In this document: piece after piece, positions 37,287 through 49,100 of the stretch
Layout: every line of letters begins with the position of its first letter
How positions within the stretch are numbered: position 1 is the first letter of the stretch
Assembly: GCA_019914995.1 (NCBI GenBank)
Contig: CM034130.1
Coordinates: 2,480,001-2,544,000, forward strand
Source of the DNA: Acanthochlamys bracteata
Taxonomy: Eukaryota > Streptophyta > Magnoliopsida > Pandanales > Velloziaceae
Length of the DNA: 64,000 nucleotides
Reading direction: 5' to 3'
Notes under the pieces: generated by a model
Databases searched by the model: none
What the model saw: the letters and a program-made list of their open reading frames with translations, nothing else
What the model was told of the DNA's origin: nothing
Program-made: the position numbers and the translations under genes

Positions 37287-37312
37287 TTGTAAGAATAAGA
37301 ATCGCAATCAGA

Positions 37313-37384
37313 ATAACTGCTTTTCATGAATAATCTGATCTTTGTAAGTTTAGGTAACTGCTTGTCATGAATAATCTGATCTTT
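37313..37384. repeat. short tandem duplication, about 41-bp period
   Basis: TAACTGCTT, TCATGAATAATCTGATCTTT occurs twice in succession (from about 37314 and about 37355), immediately after the larger duplication. Confidence 0.75.
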
Positions 37385-39586
37385 ATATATGTAGCATGTG
37401 ATATTCAAATGCAATATTTTGTTCTTTTCATTGATTTTTAATTCAATAATGTGCTGTTTTACATAAGAGAATGGCCATCTGTGAGAGCATGATTTTTATT
37501 CTTAGTGGGAAGAGAATTCTGAGGACCTCATATATGTGGCTATCATATGTCCTTTTTGCTAGTGCTTTATTATTAACATTATGCTCGCCTAATTTAATGC
37601 ATAAATTGCAGAGGACCAAGAATAAAATCCCCAATTCCCTTCTGTCTTTTGCCTTTGTGTAGTTGTTTCTTGCTGTCGTTTTACTTGTTTATGTTCTGTT
37701 TGCTTTGTCACTGTAAAATTTTCAACAAAGTGTGAAAAGTGATTATACTGATATATTTAATTCTTTCCTTTCTGCATGAAAGAAAGGAAGGGTTTCTTTG
37801 GCTTTCTTTGTTTCTAGCAGTGGAACTGTTGGTTGATGCACTTCTTAGAAGTTCCAACAGGATGCAGTGCACCAAAGAGAGAGGGCCGCCTACGATATAC
37901 AAGGATTAAGAATCCTTTCTGTGTGGTAATTCTCCTTCTCTAAATCTACTACTTGCCTTATCAGTACTTTTCTTTGGGTTTGTAAACCTTATTATAGTGG
38001 TCTTTTTCTGGACCTGTACAGACAACATCACATTATTTGCTTTACTAAACCTCTAGTATTGTAAAGAAGTATTCATGAGTAAGCTTGAGAATTAAGTTTC
38101 ATCATGATTTCGAAATAGAGGGTCAATTAAAACTTGAGCATTTGCTTTTTGTCTAATGCTATTGAATAATACTGTGTACAATATTCAAGTGACAATATTA
38201 AATCTATGTTGTTACTGTGTCATTAATAAATTAGTGTTCGGCGTTGAACAGGATTTGCTGAACGTGTTTCCGTAGTGTAGTTTAACAGCACTAGTTGTTT
38301 GTGTTTATTTGCAGACGGAAGTATCTAAGTGTGAAGAGAGGTGGTTTTACCGTGTTGTAGATATGTTGAGCTTAGTGACACGTTGAGCTTAGTGCTGTAG
38401 ATATGGCTAAGATAATTTTTTGTCTTTGAATGTTTGGATTTGTTATTTTAGTGAACTTTGTTTTAAGGTTTTGGGTTTGAGCTAAATAAATGCTTTGACT
38501 AGAAGGCTTCAATACTTCACTTTTTAAAGTTTACTGGAAAATATATGAATCAAAATTTATTAAGGCATGTTTGGCTTCCCAAGTTTTTTTCAGATTTTAA
38601 ATTCCACATTTTACTAATTTCAATTATAACTCCGAATTTTATTTTTATTTTTTATATCAAAATTTATTTTTATTAAAATTTTATTTTAAATATCACTTCA
38701 CGTATTTTAATATAATTTAAAATTTTATTTTATCGAATTTTATTTTTTATCGTATTTAATTTATAAAGCTCACTTTTGTGAAATTGGACTTTAACGTGAT
38801 TAAAACACCTTCTTAGTGTCAAGATCTGTTACTTTAAATTTGTGGAAAGCAGACAAATGTGATTGTTTTTTATTTCTCTGACAGATATACCACAGCAAGA
38901 AATGCATTATTTCTGACTCAGTTATTATTATTTCTGGAGTTGGTATAAATATAATACACAATTTTGTCTCCATGTAATGCAGGGTAGTGGCTGTATTTAA
39001 AGACCAACATTTTCATGCTTACATTAGTACAGATCAGCTTCAAGAACCATTGCATTTCTATATCACTGATGAAATTATAAGATTTGTTATGTAACAAACA
39101 AAAACTTTTAAGCGCTTATGAGCTGTTGAAAAACAGAAATTAGAAGATTACAGGAATTTTTTTGGAAACTCATGTAGTTTTCAAAAGAGCTCTACATAAT
39201 TAAAACATCTTTTGAATTTCTGGATACGTACTAAAAAACTTCATTTTCTAAATAACATTAGAAAATTTTGAATTTCTGTAAAGGTTAAAATCTAAAGCCG
39301 GCACCAAATCAATCAAGTAGCTTCTACATCAAAATTTATTCAGAACTCATTTTGTGGCAAAAAGATTTGAGTTAGGGATAAATTAACACAGCCTTATAAG
39401 CAACAAAACTTCTCAATCAATCTCTCGACGAAATATCGAGGAAATATCAAATTATCATCATCAACAACGGTGCATATCTATCTGATGAATTTATAATAGT
39501 CAACAGCACAGTGCCCCCACTTAAGATCATTCATTATATTCTCTTGAAACGAAAAGAAATCTTCATCTCATCAAAAGTCCCCCGAT

Positions 39587-39838
39587 TCATGGTTGCGTTT
39601 GTCGTTGCATCCCAAACGCTCATTTTTAATTTTTTTTTAAATATTTTTTAATACATATTTTATAATTATTTAAAAAATTTATTTAAAATTTAAAAAATAT
39701 AAAAAATTTTACGAAATTTTTTTATTATATATTTTTATTATTTTTTAAAAATAAAAATTAAATTTTATTTTTTAAAAAAATAAAAATATTTTTTATTTCA
39801 AAAAAATTTATTTCATAAATAATCTCAAACGCACTCAA
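39587..39838. mobile_element. AT-rich MITE-like unit (family E)
   Basis: About 250 bp of nearly pure A/T with self-complementary AAATAAAATTTTT-like runs, bounded by GCGTTTGTCGTTGC at the left and TCTCAAACGCACTC at the right. Similar units recur at about 19091, 24521, 25298, 41943, 47960 and 59168. End points are approximate and no target duplication was established. Confidence 0.45.
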
Positions 39839-39936
39839 TGATCAGAAAGCAAAACGGACGCAATCACATGGAAACCATTATATACAATGGAACCAGCACC
39901 ATCGATATAAGAATGCCTAAACTATACTATTAGCTT

Positions 39937-40330
39937 TTGTTTGCAACTAAAAGAATATGCAAATTGCTGATCAGAAAAAAATGGAAGAAAATGATTCGAG
40001 TTACGGTGGAAGGTAAGCCATTATCCAGCTCTGGATCAGCTTTGGTTGATCCGGCCAGCTCTCAAAAAGCCTTTGTTGTTTTTAGCCCATGGAGGCGTTT
40101 GCAAGACTACTCATCATCACCTTCTCCAAGAATCACTTTCTATTTTCAATCTCAGAAGCACTTTGTTTTTTCTTTTAACTGGAGAGGTGATTCTTGTTGG
40201 ATGTATTTAAAAGCCTATAGGAAGAGAACTAGAACAGAAGCAGTGGTTGACAAAATTGATAAGAATTGGTGAAGGAAAGAGACTGGAGTCCTTGCTGGTG
40301 CTGCAGCAGCTCCTGTGGTCAGGCTTGCTT
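39937..40330 (+). pseudogene. unrecognised coding-like fragment, probably decayed
   Basis: A 111-codon frame (39937-40272) has protein-like composition (VDPASSQKAFVVFSPWRRL, FSFNWRGDSCW, EAVVDKIDK). After its stop, another frame on the same strand reads TGVLAGAAAAPVVRLAFN, which also looks like protein. A GGAAGGTAAGCC donor-like site lies near 40008. I do not recognise the family and see no intact start-to-stop gene. It may be a remnant of a host gene. Confidence 0.3.
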
Positions 40331-40689
40331 TTAATGTAGATATTTTCTTATATCAACGAATGAGATGCGATCAAAAAAAATCAAAACATCTTTCACCATT
40401 CCCACGTATTCTTTCTATTATGGCTTGTTCAAAATACATTAAACTCCTCTTTTTTTAAAATTTTGAATTAAACCGCTTTAAGTGTTTTAATTATCACTCT
40501 GAATTTTATTTTTATTTTTATACTAAACCTTATTTTTATTAAAATTTAACTTTAAATTTAACTTTATTTATTTTAAATATCACTCCGAATTCTATTTTAA
40601 TCAAATTTTACTTCTCATCGAACTCCAATATTACTAATTCAATTTCACAAAACTCAATTACATACAATTTGAAACACACCACTATTATT

Positions 40690-41100
40690 TATCCTTTTCT
40701 TTCTCATGGTTTCTCTCCCTCCGACGAGCCCAGCGGTGGAATTCTGTGACAGGGAGTTTCGCTGTGAAGACGATAACCCTGGTCATACGAAAAGTGAAAT
40801 CGGAATGAGAAACTGGACGTGTGAGTGTGACGGAGCAGATCCGGCCGCGAGAGGAAGATCTAGATTACAAACATGAGCCGAGGGGAAACGCACTGCAAAA
40901 ATCAGAATTTTGATTTTTTGAAGTTCAAACTCTTTTCAAAATCAGAATCTGGAAATCGATTCCAAATTCTCGGGAGGAGACTTGCTGTTCGAACGAAGTT
41001 TATTCAGGACGTACACGCGGGAGGAAGCTTGCTGTTTCACTCTTTGCATAACCAGGGATCATCATCTTCCCGGCGGAACTCTATAACGTCCATATAGATT
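40690..41100. other. unexplained GC-richer island between MITEs
   Basis: This stretch is much less AT-rich than its surroundings (for example CCGACGAGCCCAGCGG and GATCCGGCCGCGAGAGG). A 74-codon plus-strand frame (40873-41097) lies here, but I recognise nothing in it. It could be the promoter or leader of a lost or unrecognised gene. Confidence 0.3.
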
Positions 41101-41116
41101 GTTGATGTTTCGTTAA

Positions 41117-41410
41117 GGGCGTGTCTTAAATGACCGTAACTGAGTTTCGTAAAAGTAAAAAATATGAAGTAAAATTTTTTTAAAATAAAATAAAAGTAGA
41201 GTTCAATATTTGTGTTTCAATAATTTTTAAAAGTATGTTAAAAATTAAAATATATAATTGTATTGAGAAGTGTGTAAATAAAAAAGTTAAAACTAAAGTA
41301 TCGCATGTGAAAGTAAAGTTCTAAATTTTTTGTGTAATTGAAATATATGAACTACTCGAAACTCAAAATTTGACTAAAAAAATAAAATTACGAACGATTT
41401 AAAATACACC
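41117..41410. mobile_element. Tourist-like (PIF/Harbinger) MITE, family A copy 3 (inverted)
   Basis: 294 bp. Starts GGGCGTGTCTTAAAT, ends ATTTAAAATACACCC, with TAA duplications at 41114-41116 and 41411-41413. The body is the reverse complement of the 25973 and 35900 copies (GTGTTTCAATAATTTTT, AATTGTATTGAGAAGTGTG). Confidence 0.85.
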
Positions 41411-42543
41411 CTAAAAGAAGCCGTAGATGATCACCACTGCTAAGCAATCGAGTTACTTCTTTTACAAAAGAAACGCTAAAGAAATATTTGAGTAAATAAA
41501 CTCTCAAGTTGGTCCCATTGATATTTTTTTATCCAAACAAAAAATCCTTTTGTATCAACTTTTATAAATTTAATTTTCAGTAACTCTTTTAGAAACTCAT
41601 TTTGCGAAGATTTTATTAAACATTCGATTGCAGATATTTGAAATTGATCCGATAGCTCTGAAAGAGTTTTATCAACATACAATTTGGTGAATAGATTTGC
41701 TTTCTGAATAGTGAATACACTGGATCATGGAAGCCAGTGGAGAAATAAAAAGTGAAACTAAAAAAGAGAATAAATAAGGGAAAGGGATATATTTCACTGT
41801 TGAAGTTGATGGGAAAAGTAATTAAAAATATATTTGTATATGATCAAGATAAATAAAATTTCATTTTCCTTTTGATTTGATTTTGTTTGTTAATGGAATT
41901 GTTTTCAGCTCTTACTTTTTAATTATTTTGTAATTATTTAGAGAGGGTTTAGAAGTGTTTATTAAATAAAATTTTTTTAAAATAAAAAATATTTTTATTC
42001 TTTTTAAAAAACGAGTTTTATTTTTTTATTTTAAAAAAAAATTATAAATATATGTAATAAAAAAATCTCATAAAATATTTTTATATTTTCTAAATTTTTA
42101 AATAAAATTTTTAAATATTTATAAAATATATATTAAAAAAATTAAAAAATGACGGTAAAACAATCAGCCAAACACTTTATTCAAGATTTGGTTCCTTTTT
42201 ATTAATTACAAGTTTTGTTCTTTTATTAAAAATTTTACTTTCATATTAAATTTTAATTTTATCAAAATTTCTAATAATTATAATAACATATCTTTATTAA
42301 CTTATTTTATAATTATCTTTTTTCTAAAAAATAGGTCTTTTTAGATTCTTTATGATGGAAGTCGTGGATTTATAATGTTTTTAAGAAATAAAAAAGTCAA
42401 AAGAAATGGCTGTGAATAAAGATAGAAAGCTTGATTTGATGTATTTCTTCTGGCTAATTCAATTTCAATATATGTGAAAGTGATTTATAGCGCTATCAAT
42501 TTCATATGCCAAATTTTCTTGTACTATGTTATTGTAATTCTAA

Positions 42544-42780
42544 GAGCGTGTTTACTATAGAATAAACTTATTTTTTAAAGTAAATTTAAAAAATAAAATT
42601 TAAATTTAAAAATATTTAATAAAAATAAATTTTACAATTATTTTATATTATAAATAAGTTTTAAAATTAAAATTTAAAAAATAAATTTTAATAAAAATAA
42701 ATTATTTTAATTTTGTAATTTATTTTATATTACAAGTAAATTTTAAAAAAGAGAATTTGATTTGGTATATAAACAAGCCC
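42544..42780. mobile_element. Tourist-like (PIF/Harbinger) MITE, family C copy 2
   Basis: 237 bp. Left end GAGCGTGTTTACTATAG pairs with right end TATATAAACAAGCCC. TAA duplications lie at 42541-42543 and 42781-42783. Same size class and ends as the 31278 copy. Confidence 0.8.
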
Positions 42781-43356
42781 TAACTGAACCTAACTTCCAT
42801 TAAACTTTAAAGAAAGGTATAAGATTTCATGCAGTGAAATAAAATAATTATGAATCGCATATCCAAGGAATTGCATAGAAGTAAATTTTCATTTAGAGAC
42901 AAGACAAAGTAGTCCTAAATTGCACTAAAAAAGTTTTGCTTTGTAATTTATTTAGGTTTAATTTTTCATACTCCAACACTATGCTAAATTTTATTTTCTC
43001 AAAGGAGAACTCGCTCAAATTTAATCGACGTTAATGAAACCGTGTCTGATTTGCCATTAGTAGGATAAATTAAAGACATGTTTCGTTGCAAGTAACTAAA
43101 TTTTACAAAACTAAATTTTATAAAACTAAAATTCGATAAAAAATAATTTTAATAAAAATAATTTTAAAATGATAATTAAATCATCTATGATAAATTTTAA
43201 ATAAAATTTAGTAAAAATAAATTTTAATATAAAAATAAAATAAATTCAAAATAATAATTAAATATAATAAAATATTTGAACTCAAAATTTAATAAAATAA
43301 AATAAAATTTTGATTTATTTGAAATAAACTCTAATATAAAAAAAATTGAATACATA

Positions 43357-44130
43357 ATTGTCAGACCCGAACCGAACCGTCCGGATCGACCTGAAACCGT
43401 CGATCCAAACGTTAAATCGGTCCGAATTTGTAAAAAAAATCGTTTATGCAATCGACCCGATGTGACCTATTTTGACCCCCTTCAACCCGTTCGGGTTGAA
43501 TAAAATTTAGAAAAAATTAATTAAAAATTTAAATTGATGATATATTTAATTCAAAAATAATTATTAATATCCTTATGTTGAAAAATAATATGTAGTTTAA
43601 ATTTTGCGTGTGGATGTTATAATGAAAAAATATAATTGATTATGTCTTATTTATAAATATCAATTATTGATTTTCAAATTTTCTATATTGTAAGATATTT
43701 AGACTCAAATATGTATATCTTAAAAAGTTAGTTGTCTCTTTTATGATTTATCTATTTTATAGTTTTATTATTTTGTAATATCCTAATTTATTTAAATATT
43801 TTTTATTATAAATTTTCGTTGTTATTATTATTGTTGGCGTAATGCTATGATGGCAATACTTCAATTTTTGTTGTGATTATTATTGCTGTTGTTGTTAATA
43901 GTAATGCCATAATAAAAATAATCTAATTTTGTGCGTTAATTACTATTACTATTATTATTGATAGTGCCATAATGACAGTAAATTTTTACTGTAATTATTA
44001 TTATTATTAGTTAAAATATTTTAATTTTATTGATCCGACGGTTCGATCGGTTGACGGATCAATTTAAGAACCATGATTCGAATAATTTTTCAATTCGATA
44101 TCTGATCCGATTTTTACAACTATGCATGAC
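43357..44130. mobile_element. probable non-autonomous hAT-like element (family D relative)
   Basis: The left end CATAATTGTCAGACCCGAAC and the right end GATCCGATTTTTACAACTATG form an imperfect inverted pair. Sub-terminal regions are rich in GACCCG, GATCCG and CGGTTCGATCGG motifs, as in the elements at 52095 and 58264. The centre is AT-rich without coding sequence. End points are approximate. Confidence 0.45.
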
Positions 44131-44507
44131 AACGTACATTGTAACTAAGTAGTATAATAACAAAGTTGCACTATATTTCTAAGATAATCTTCCTACCTAA
44201 ATTAGCACAGTCATTATATACATAATCTAAAAACTTCCGATGCTTCCTATTGCAATTGAAAGAAAATAGCAACCTCTAAAATAACAATAACGCATACGCT
44301 AAAGAATATTTTACAATAAAGAATCAAAACTTTCTCGCTTCTGTTCTTTTTGCTGGTTTCATCTTCACGAACGCAAATCGAATCTGGTTGAATCATGTAC
44401 CAACTCAAATAAATCAATCGTGGTCCTCAAAAATTTTGTTCTGGAGTGAGCCGTGCAACCATGTAAGGTGTAACGCTCAATGGCCCACACGGATTCCAGT
44501 AGTCTAC

Positions 44508-45683
44508 TTATAACTGCCACCGAAGCAAGAGCAAAGACACGGTCATAACTGCGGTTAACGGCGTTATTGTCGACATATGTAGCGGGGTTACTCCTGCTGC
44601 TGCGCTTGATATGCTCATTGTGTCGTTAACTAACGGTACTCCTCCGGCGACCGTGTTAACGTCCGACGATTTCAAACTGCAACCAAAAATTTCCGTGAGT
44701 AATTTAAATCGTGCCGACATATAGCGAAGTCTAAACTGACTCATATGTTCATTCTTCTGCGAAGCTAATAAAAAACAATAAGAATTTAGAAAACAAAAAA
44801 ATAAAATATTCTTCAATTCCATCAATAACTTTAATTCATTTCGGATCAAAATGGTAAGTAGGAATAACATTAAAAAAGAATTAGAATTCCTTTTTTTTTC
44901 TAATAAATACCTTGTTTTGCTGGGGCAGTAGGTGATGGCATAGTTAGCGCCGGCGGCACAGGTGAAGGTCGACGTGGCATCATCGTAAGCGTAACTATAA
45001 GATCTAGGACAAGCGTTCTTGAAGTACTCAGAGTACGCCGTCGGTTTACACGTGTTAGGATTTCCAAAATCACCGCTGCAACAATACTCCGGCGTGTTAA
45101 ACGCTCTACAAGCGCTCTGGCACGCTACCGCTGTCTCCGTTCCTCCTTCAGCCGCCGCAGTCATCTTCAAATCAGACGGACACGCTCCGTTCAAATCAAC
45201 TAAACATCCGGTCGTGGCGCAAATCCCGCCGTTGGTTCCATCAGCAACAACAAGCATCGGCAAATTGTAACCATCAACAAGACTAACATCGTAGAAATCC
45301 ATACCACCACTTCCATCAAGAGTAAATTCGGCGAGCGTTGCTGGCGGAGCAGCGCCGCCTCCAGAACACTCGAGCGTTCCTGAGCCGCAATCCCCTGTAG
45401 CGCAAGTGAATTTACCGGTAGTTGAATCTGTAGAACAGAGAGTTCTACCCCAAAGTCTACCGGACCATGAAGCAGGAGCTTCTACTGATCTCGATTCGCC
45501 GGGTTCGAGAACGAACCCGGTTGTTGGCAACGGAGATGTTCCGGCACCGGAAAGAAGACCTGGCCATACTGTGTAGCCGCAGTTGTTCGTTATTGTGAAC
45601 GTTGCTGAATCAACAGTGCTGATGATTAGAACCCATAGATGGAGAAGAATAGTAAGAACAACGAATCTATTGATTGAATTCAT
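44508..45683 (-). CDS. thaumatin-like protein (PR-5 family) with C-terminal extension
   Basis: A secreted PR-5/thaumatin-like protein; family members bind or cleave glucans and act in defence and wall biology. Two exons (44911-45683 and 44508-44676) join across a 234-bp GT-AG intron to give 942 nt (313 aa). Residues 1-26 are a signal peptide ending near TVDSA; the mature part starts ATFTITNNCGYTVWPG. Sixteen cysteines are present in the thaumatin domain (through ITYCPS), the full set for eight disulfides, together with the acidic-cleft region (GRLWGRTLC, AEFTLDG, MDFYDVSLVDGYN). Exon 2 adds a Ser/Thr/Val-rich tail ending in a hydrophobic run (LTAVMTVSLLLLRW), typical of a GPI-anchor signal. 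Read-through of the intron gives a longer 391-codon frame, which I judge to be an artefact because it inserts unrelated sequence. Relative: Arabidopsis At4g36010. Confidence 0.92.
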   Translation of the reverse strand: MNSINRFVVLTILLHLWVLIISTVDSATFTITNNCGYTVWPGLLSGAGTSPLPTTGFVLEPGESRSVEAPASWSGRLWGRTLCSTDSTTGKFTCATGDCGSGTLECSGGGAAPPATLAEFTLDGSGGMDFYDVSLVDGYNLPMLVVADGTNGGICATTGCLVDLNGACPSDLKMTAAAEGGTETAVACQSACRAFNTPEYCCSGDFGNPNTCKPTAYSEYFKNACPRSYSYAYDDATSTFTCAAGANYAITYCPSKTRYLLEKKRNSNSFLMLFLLTILIRNELKLLMELKNILFFCFLNSYCFLLASQKNEHMSQFRLRYMSARFKLLTEIFGCSLKSSDVNTVAGGVPLVNDTMSISSAAAGVTPLHMSTITPLTAVMTVSLLLLRWQL

Positions 45684-45727
45684 TGTTCCTTGAAGATTGA
45701 TCGATTGACAGTTGAAGACTGCTTATA

Positions 45728-45860
45728 GAGAGAGAGAGAGAGAGAGAGAATTTGGGAAGGATTTTTAATAAATGGGAAGGAGAGAGAATTTGGGGAAGGT
45801 TTTTTATTCTTCTTTTATTCTTCTGAAGAAGAAGAGAAAGATGGCAGCGGATTATTTATA
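45728..45860 (-). promoter_or_regulatory. TATA box and CT-repeat leader of the thaumatin-like gene
   Basis: On the minus strand TATAAATA (complement of 45853-45860) lies about 170 bp before the ATG. A (GA/CT)n microsatellite (about 45728-45748) sits between them in the presumed 5' untranslated leader. Confidence 0.55.
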
Positions 45861-45899
45861 GAGTGAAACGGGAACAGGGAAGGCGGTGTAACGAAACTA

Positions 45900-48800
45900 A
45901 CGACAAATTTGCTGTAGTAAGAAATTTAAACGATTAGGTTTCTAATTTAATTACTGAGAAATTTTTCCTTAAAAAAACAAAAAGAAAATTTGTGAAGGAA
46001 AGTATCATGAGAAAGACACTGCGGAGAAACTATCTTTTTCCCTTTTGCCCCTTTCTCACTGTTTTACAACAGTTGACTACTTTATTGATAATTTAAGAAA
46101 TGTTTGATACTTGAAAAAGATTGAAATAAATTTTTTGAAAAAACTTTAAACAAATAAGATTGAAATGTTTGATATTTGGCTGTGATTTGTTCATTAACTT
46201 CGTGGATATTTTTAATTTCTTTTTAAAAAAATTTAAACAGATAATAAAACTTTTAAAAATAAGTTTTTTAAATTTTATATTAAATAAAAAATTTTAATAT
46301 ATTAGGATCTTGTTATTTAAAACTACTCTTTTGTATTTATTAAATATTAAATAATTTTATAAAATATTATAAATATAAAATAAAAATTAGACGAGTTGAA
46401 ACGTAAAATATAAAATTAAAATAAAAAGATTGAAAAACTTTAGCCAAATATCACTTACATTCATTTGAAGTTTACATAAGTGGGTATTTTAATTGCATAA
46501 AGTGATTTTTATGAAATTAAAATTTGATAAAAAATTAAATTTGATGCAAATATAATTTAATATAATAAGTAAAACTCATCAAATAAATTTTAGAGTAAAA
46601 TTTTTAATAAAATTAAAGTTTGATATAAAAAAAATAAAATTTAGAATAGTAATTAAAATGCATAAAATAACATACAAATTCGAATTTTAAAGAAAAAAGT
46701 AAATTTGTTGGTATTAAAACATACCCTGATACAAAAAGGACTCTGCAACAAGGAGCAAAATTATAATAGCAAATTGGAATTAAAAATACATAAAACATAA
46801 TCAAAGTAACGCTGATATCTTTCCAGATGTATATGTTGAATCATGTTTTCTGATAGATATCATCATCATCAACGCGTAAAAAACATAATCATCTACAAAA
46901 AATATGAAGTTTACATACACGTAACGGTGACAACAACTAGGCATTATATTTTTCTTATATTATCAATTTTGTTTCTTTCAGAAGATATGCAAAATAAATA
47001 TTAAAGCGGAACATTTTGGCATAAGCACTTTTATGTCAAGATTATTTTCCAGAAAGTTTTAATTGGAACTGCTCGTGCGTTAGCACGCCAAAACATGATT
47101 GATATCAACATTTCTTCAATAACATATAATAAAATACTTATTGCTGTTGAGCAATTTGAGCAGGTGTATTATCAAGAGATATGGAAATCTAAAAAGTTTG
47201 TTCATTTAATATTTCAATATGGTGTAGTTTGTCAGTGATCCTATATTTAGTACAGGTAGCCAATTGCAACATTACAACGCAAGTTTATCGGACTCATCAA
47301 AACAATCAGTGGATTAACAGCGTATTTGAACTGAACAAACTTCAATTCCTCTCCAAAAATTTGTTTTTCATAACATTCAGTTTTATGAAAAGTATAAACA
47401 ATTTATGCCAACTCAGTATTAGCAGTTTCACTTTAGAAAGCGAACATTTTTTGATAACTACTTATCATTTCAATATTTTAAATATATAAATTATATATCA
47501 TATAATTTATTTATACTTATTATATCATTTTCTAAAATTATAAAATTGATTTAAAAAAATATTCTAAATATTTTTATTTAAAAAATTATTTTATAGGACC
47601 TGTGTTTTGATTTCCGATATTTGAAAATACTTATGATAATTACTTTCTAAAATAAAAAATATTTTTATTCTATTTTTAAAAATCTTACTTTTTGATAACA
47701 CACAAATTCGAATTTATAATATAAAGTATTTTATAATTTTTAAAATTTTATAAATTTATAAAATATTATAAAAAATTTTGATACAAAATATGAAATCAAT
47801 AAATTAATAAATATATTTCTTCACCCAAATTTGTTGATCTGCAAATGGGTCTACAAACATACAATTCTTTTAAAAATTTTCAATTCAAACCATGAAAGTT
47901 GAAGCACGAGGGGATTTTAAATTATAAGTCAGACCACAAGTTGAAGGAGAACTTTATTAGAGTGTTTCACGAGTGATTATGAAATAAATTTTTTTGAAAT
48001 AAAAAATATTTTTATTTTTTTTAAAAATAAGTTTTATTTTTTTTTTTTTTTAAAAAAATAATAAAAATATGTAATAAAAAAAATTTACTCTGTAAAATTT
48101 TTTTATATTTTTTAAAATTTTAAATAAAATTTTTATATATTTATAAAATATATATTAAAAAATATAAAATAAAAAAAATTAATAAATAATTTTTTATAAG
48201 CTGCGCCAAACGCACACTAGCAAACGAGTCAAAGATGATCGTCGTCACGCAGCGGTCATCAGCCACTAGGCGGGCAACAATTCAGCAAGTGCGACAGTAG
48301 ATTTCTTGGATTCTAGTTTTCATTAGTCCCCTGGACATAACTTGAAATGATAATAAGATGAACATATGCCTGCCACAACAATTCATTTATATTTTTTAAT
48401 AAATATTTCAAAATATTATAAAAATTTTAGAAATTAAAAAATACAAAAAATTTTACGTCATAAAATTTATTATTTTTTTTTTAAAAATTAAAAATTAGAA
48501 CTTATTTTTAAAATAAAATAAAAATTTTTATTTTATATAAATTTTATTTTATAAATACTCTCAAATAATTTTTTAATTTTCAATGAGAGTTTCATGTAGA
48601 TATAAAAACATTTCAACAAAATATCCTTGTCGAGACATTACAAGCGTATTCACTTCTTTTCTTCAGATCTCGAGTTAGGATAACTTCATATATTACAATG
48701 GCCACTTCGATGAACTCATTTTCATACCAATTTTATTTTTACAAAAATTCTGTCCTAAGCTTCACTTCATATATTTGAGTTACCAATCCAAATTTTGCTT

Positions 48801-49100
48801 CTATTGAATTATATTTCCTATTAGACATCATTTTTATAAAAACATATTTTTTCAAAACTCACTCTTATAAAATTAGACATACACTAAGAGCATATTTCAG
48901 TTTTACTGAACTCCATTTTTTTTCAGATTTTAAATTCAGATTGTTTTACGTGTTTGAGTTAATTTTCCGAACTGTACTTGCACTTCTTCCATCTGAAATT
49001 TAGTTTCACCAAAAACTTTATTTTTGCTAAACTTTATTCTACCGAATTGGACTTTCTTCCGCAAAGCTGAAATACGCGCTGACCTGCTACAAACCAATCT
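45900..49100. other. AT-rich transposon-dense spacer
   Basis: No gene seen. AT-rich MITE-like material lies at about 46090-46460 and 47640-47820, with a family E unit at 47960-48222 (right end GCCAAACGCACAC), another AT-rich unit at 48380-48570, and a shorter MITE with well-paired ends at 48888-49079. Open frames in this interval are low-complexity and chance-like. Confidence 0.45.
48888..49079. mobile_element. short MITE with GAGCATATTTCAG / CTGAAATACGCGC ends
   Basis: 192 bp with imperfect 13-bp terminal inverted repeats. Left flank TAA, right flank TGA, so the target duplication is not perfect. The interior (GAACTCCA, CAGATTTTAAATTC, TTTAGTTTCACC) resembles units at about 38570 and 40430, suggesting one family (B) of Harbinger-like MITEs. 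Confidence 0.55.

Larger units (their letters stand above)
36502..39936. other. non-coding spacer downstream of the methyltransferase gene
   Basis: The first few hundred bases are 3' untranslated region. A 137-bp tandem duplication (37014-37286) and a smaller one (37313-37384) follow. About 37700-38450 has ordinary base composition but no recognisable exon. About 38570-38820 is a MITE-like unit (AAGGCATGTTTGGC ... AAAACACCTT) and about 39587-39838 an AT-rich MITE-like unit with GCGTTTG and CAAACGC ends. I see no gene. Confidence 0.45.
41414..44507. other. AT-rich transposon-dense spacer
   Basis: No gene is seen. It contains an AT-rich family E unit (about 41943-42178, right end AGCCAAACACTTT), a complete family C MITE at 42544-42780, and a longer repeat-like element with GATCCG/CGGATC-rich ends at about 43370-44125. 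The last 380 bp before the thaumatin gene is ordinary sequence, probably its 3' untranslated region. Confidence 0.45.

Noticed and set aside
37780-37890. Possible microRNA hairpin around AGAAAGGAAGG and GGAACTGTTGG / GTTCCAACAG
   Set aside because: The longer segments are not properly complementary in inverted orientation, and I match no known microRNA.
44680-44910. Coding use of the intron in the 391-codon thaumatin frame
   Set aside because: The segment is AT-rich, unlike thaumatin proteins, and is bounded by a good GT donor and TTGCAG acceptor that restore a typical C terminus when spliced.
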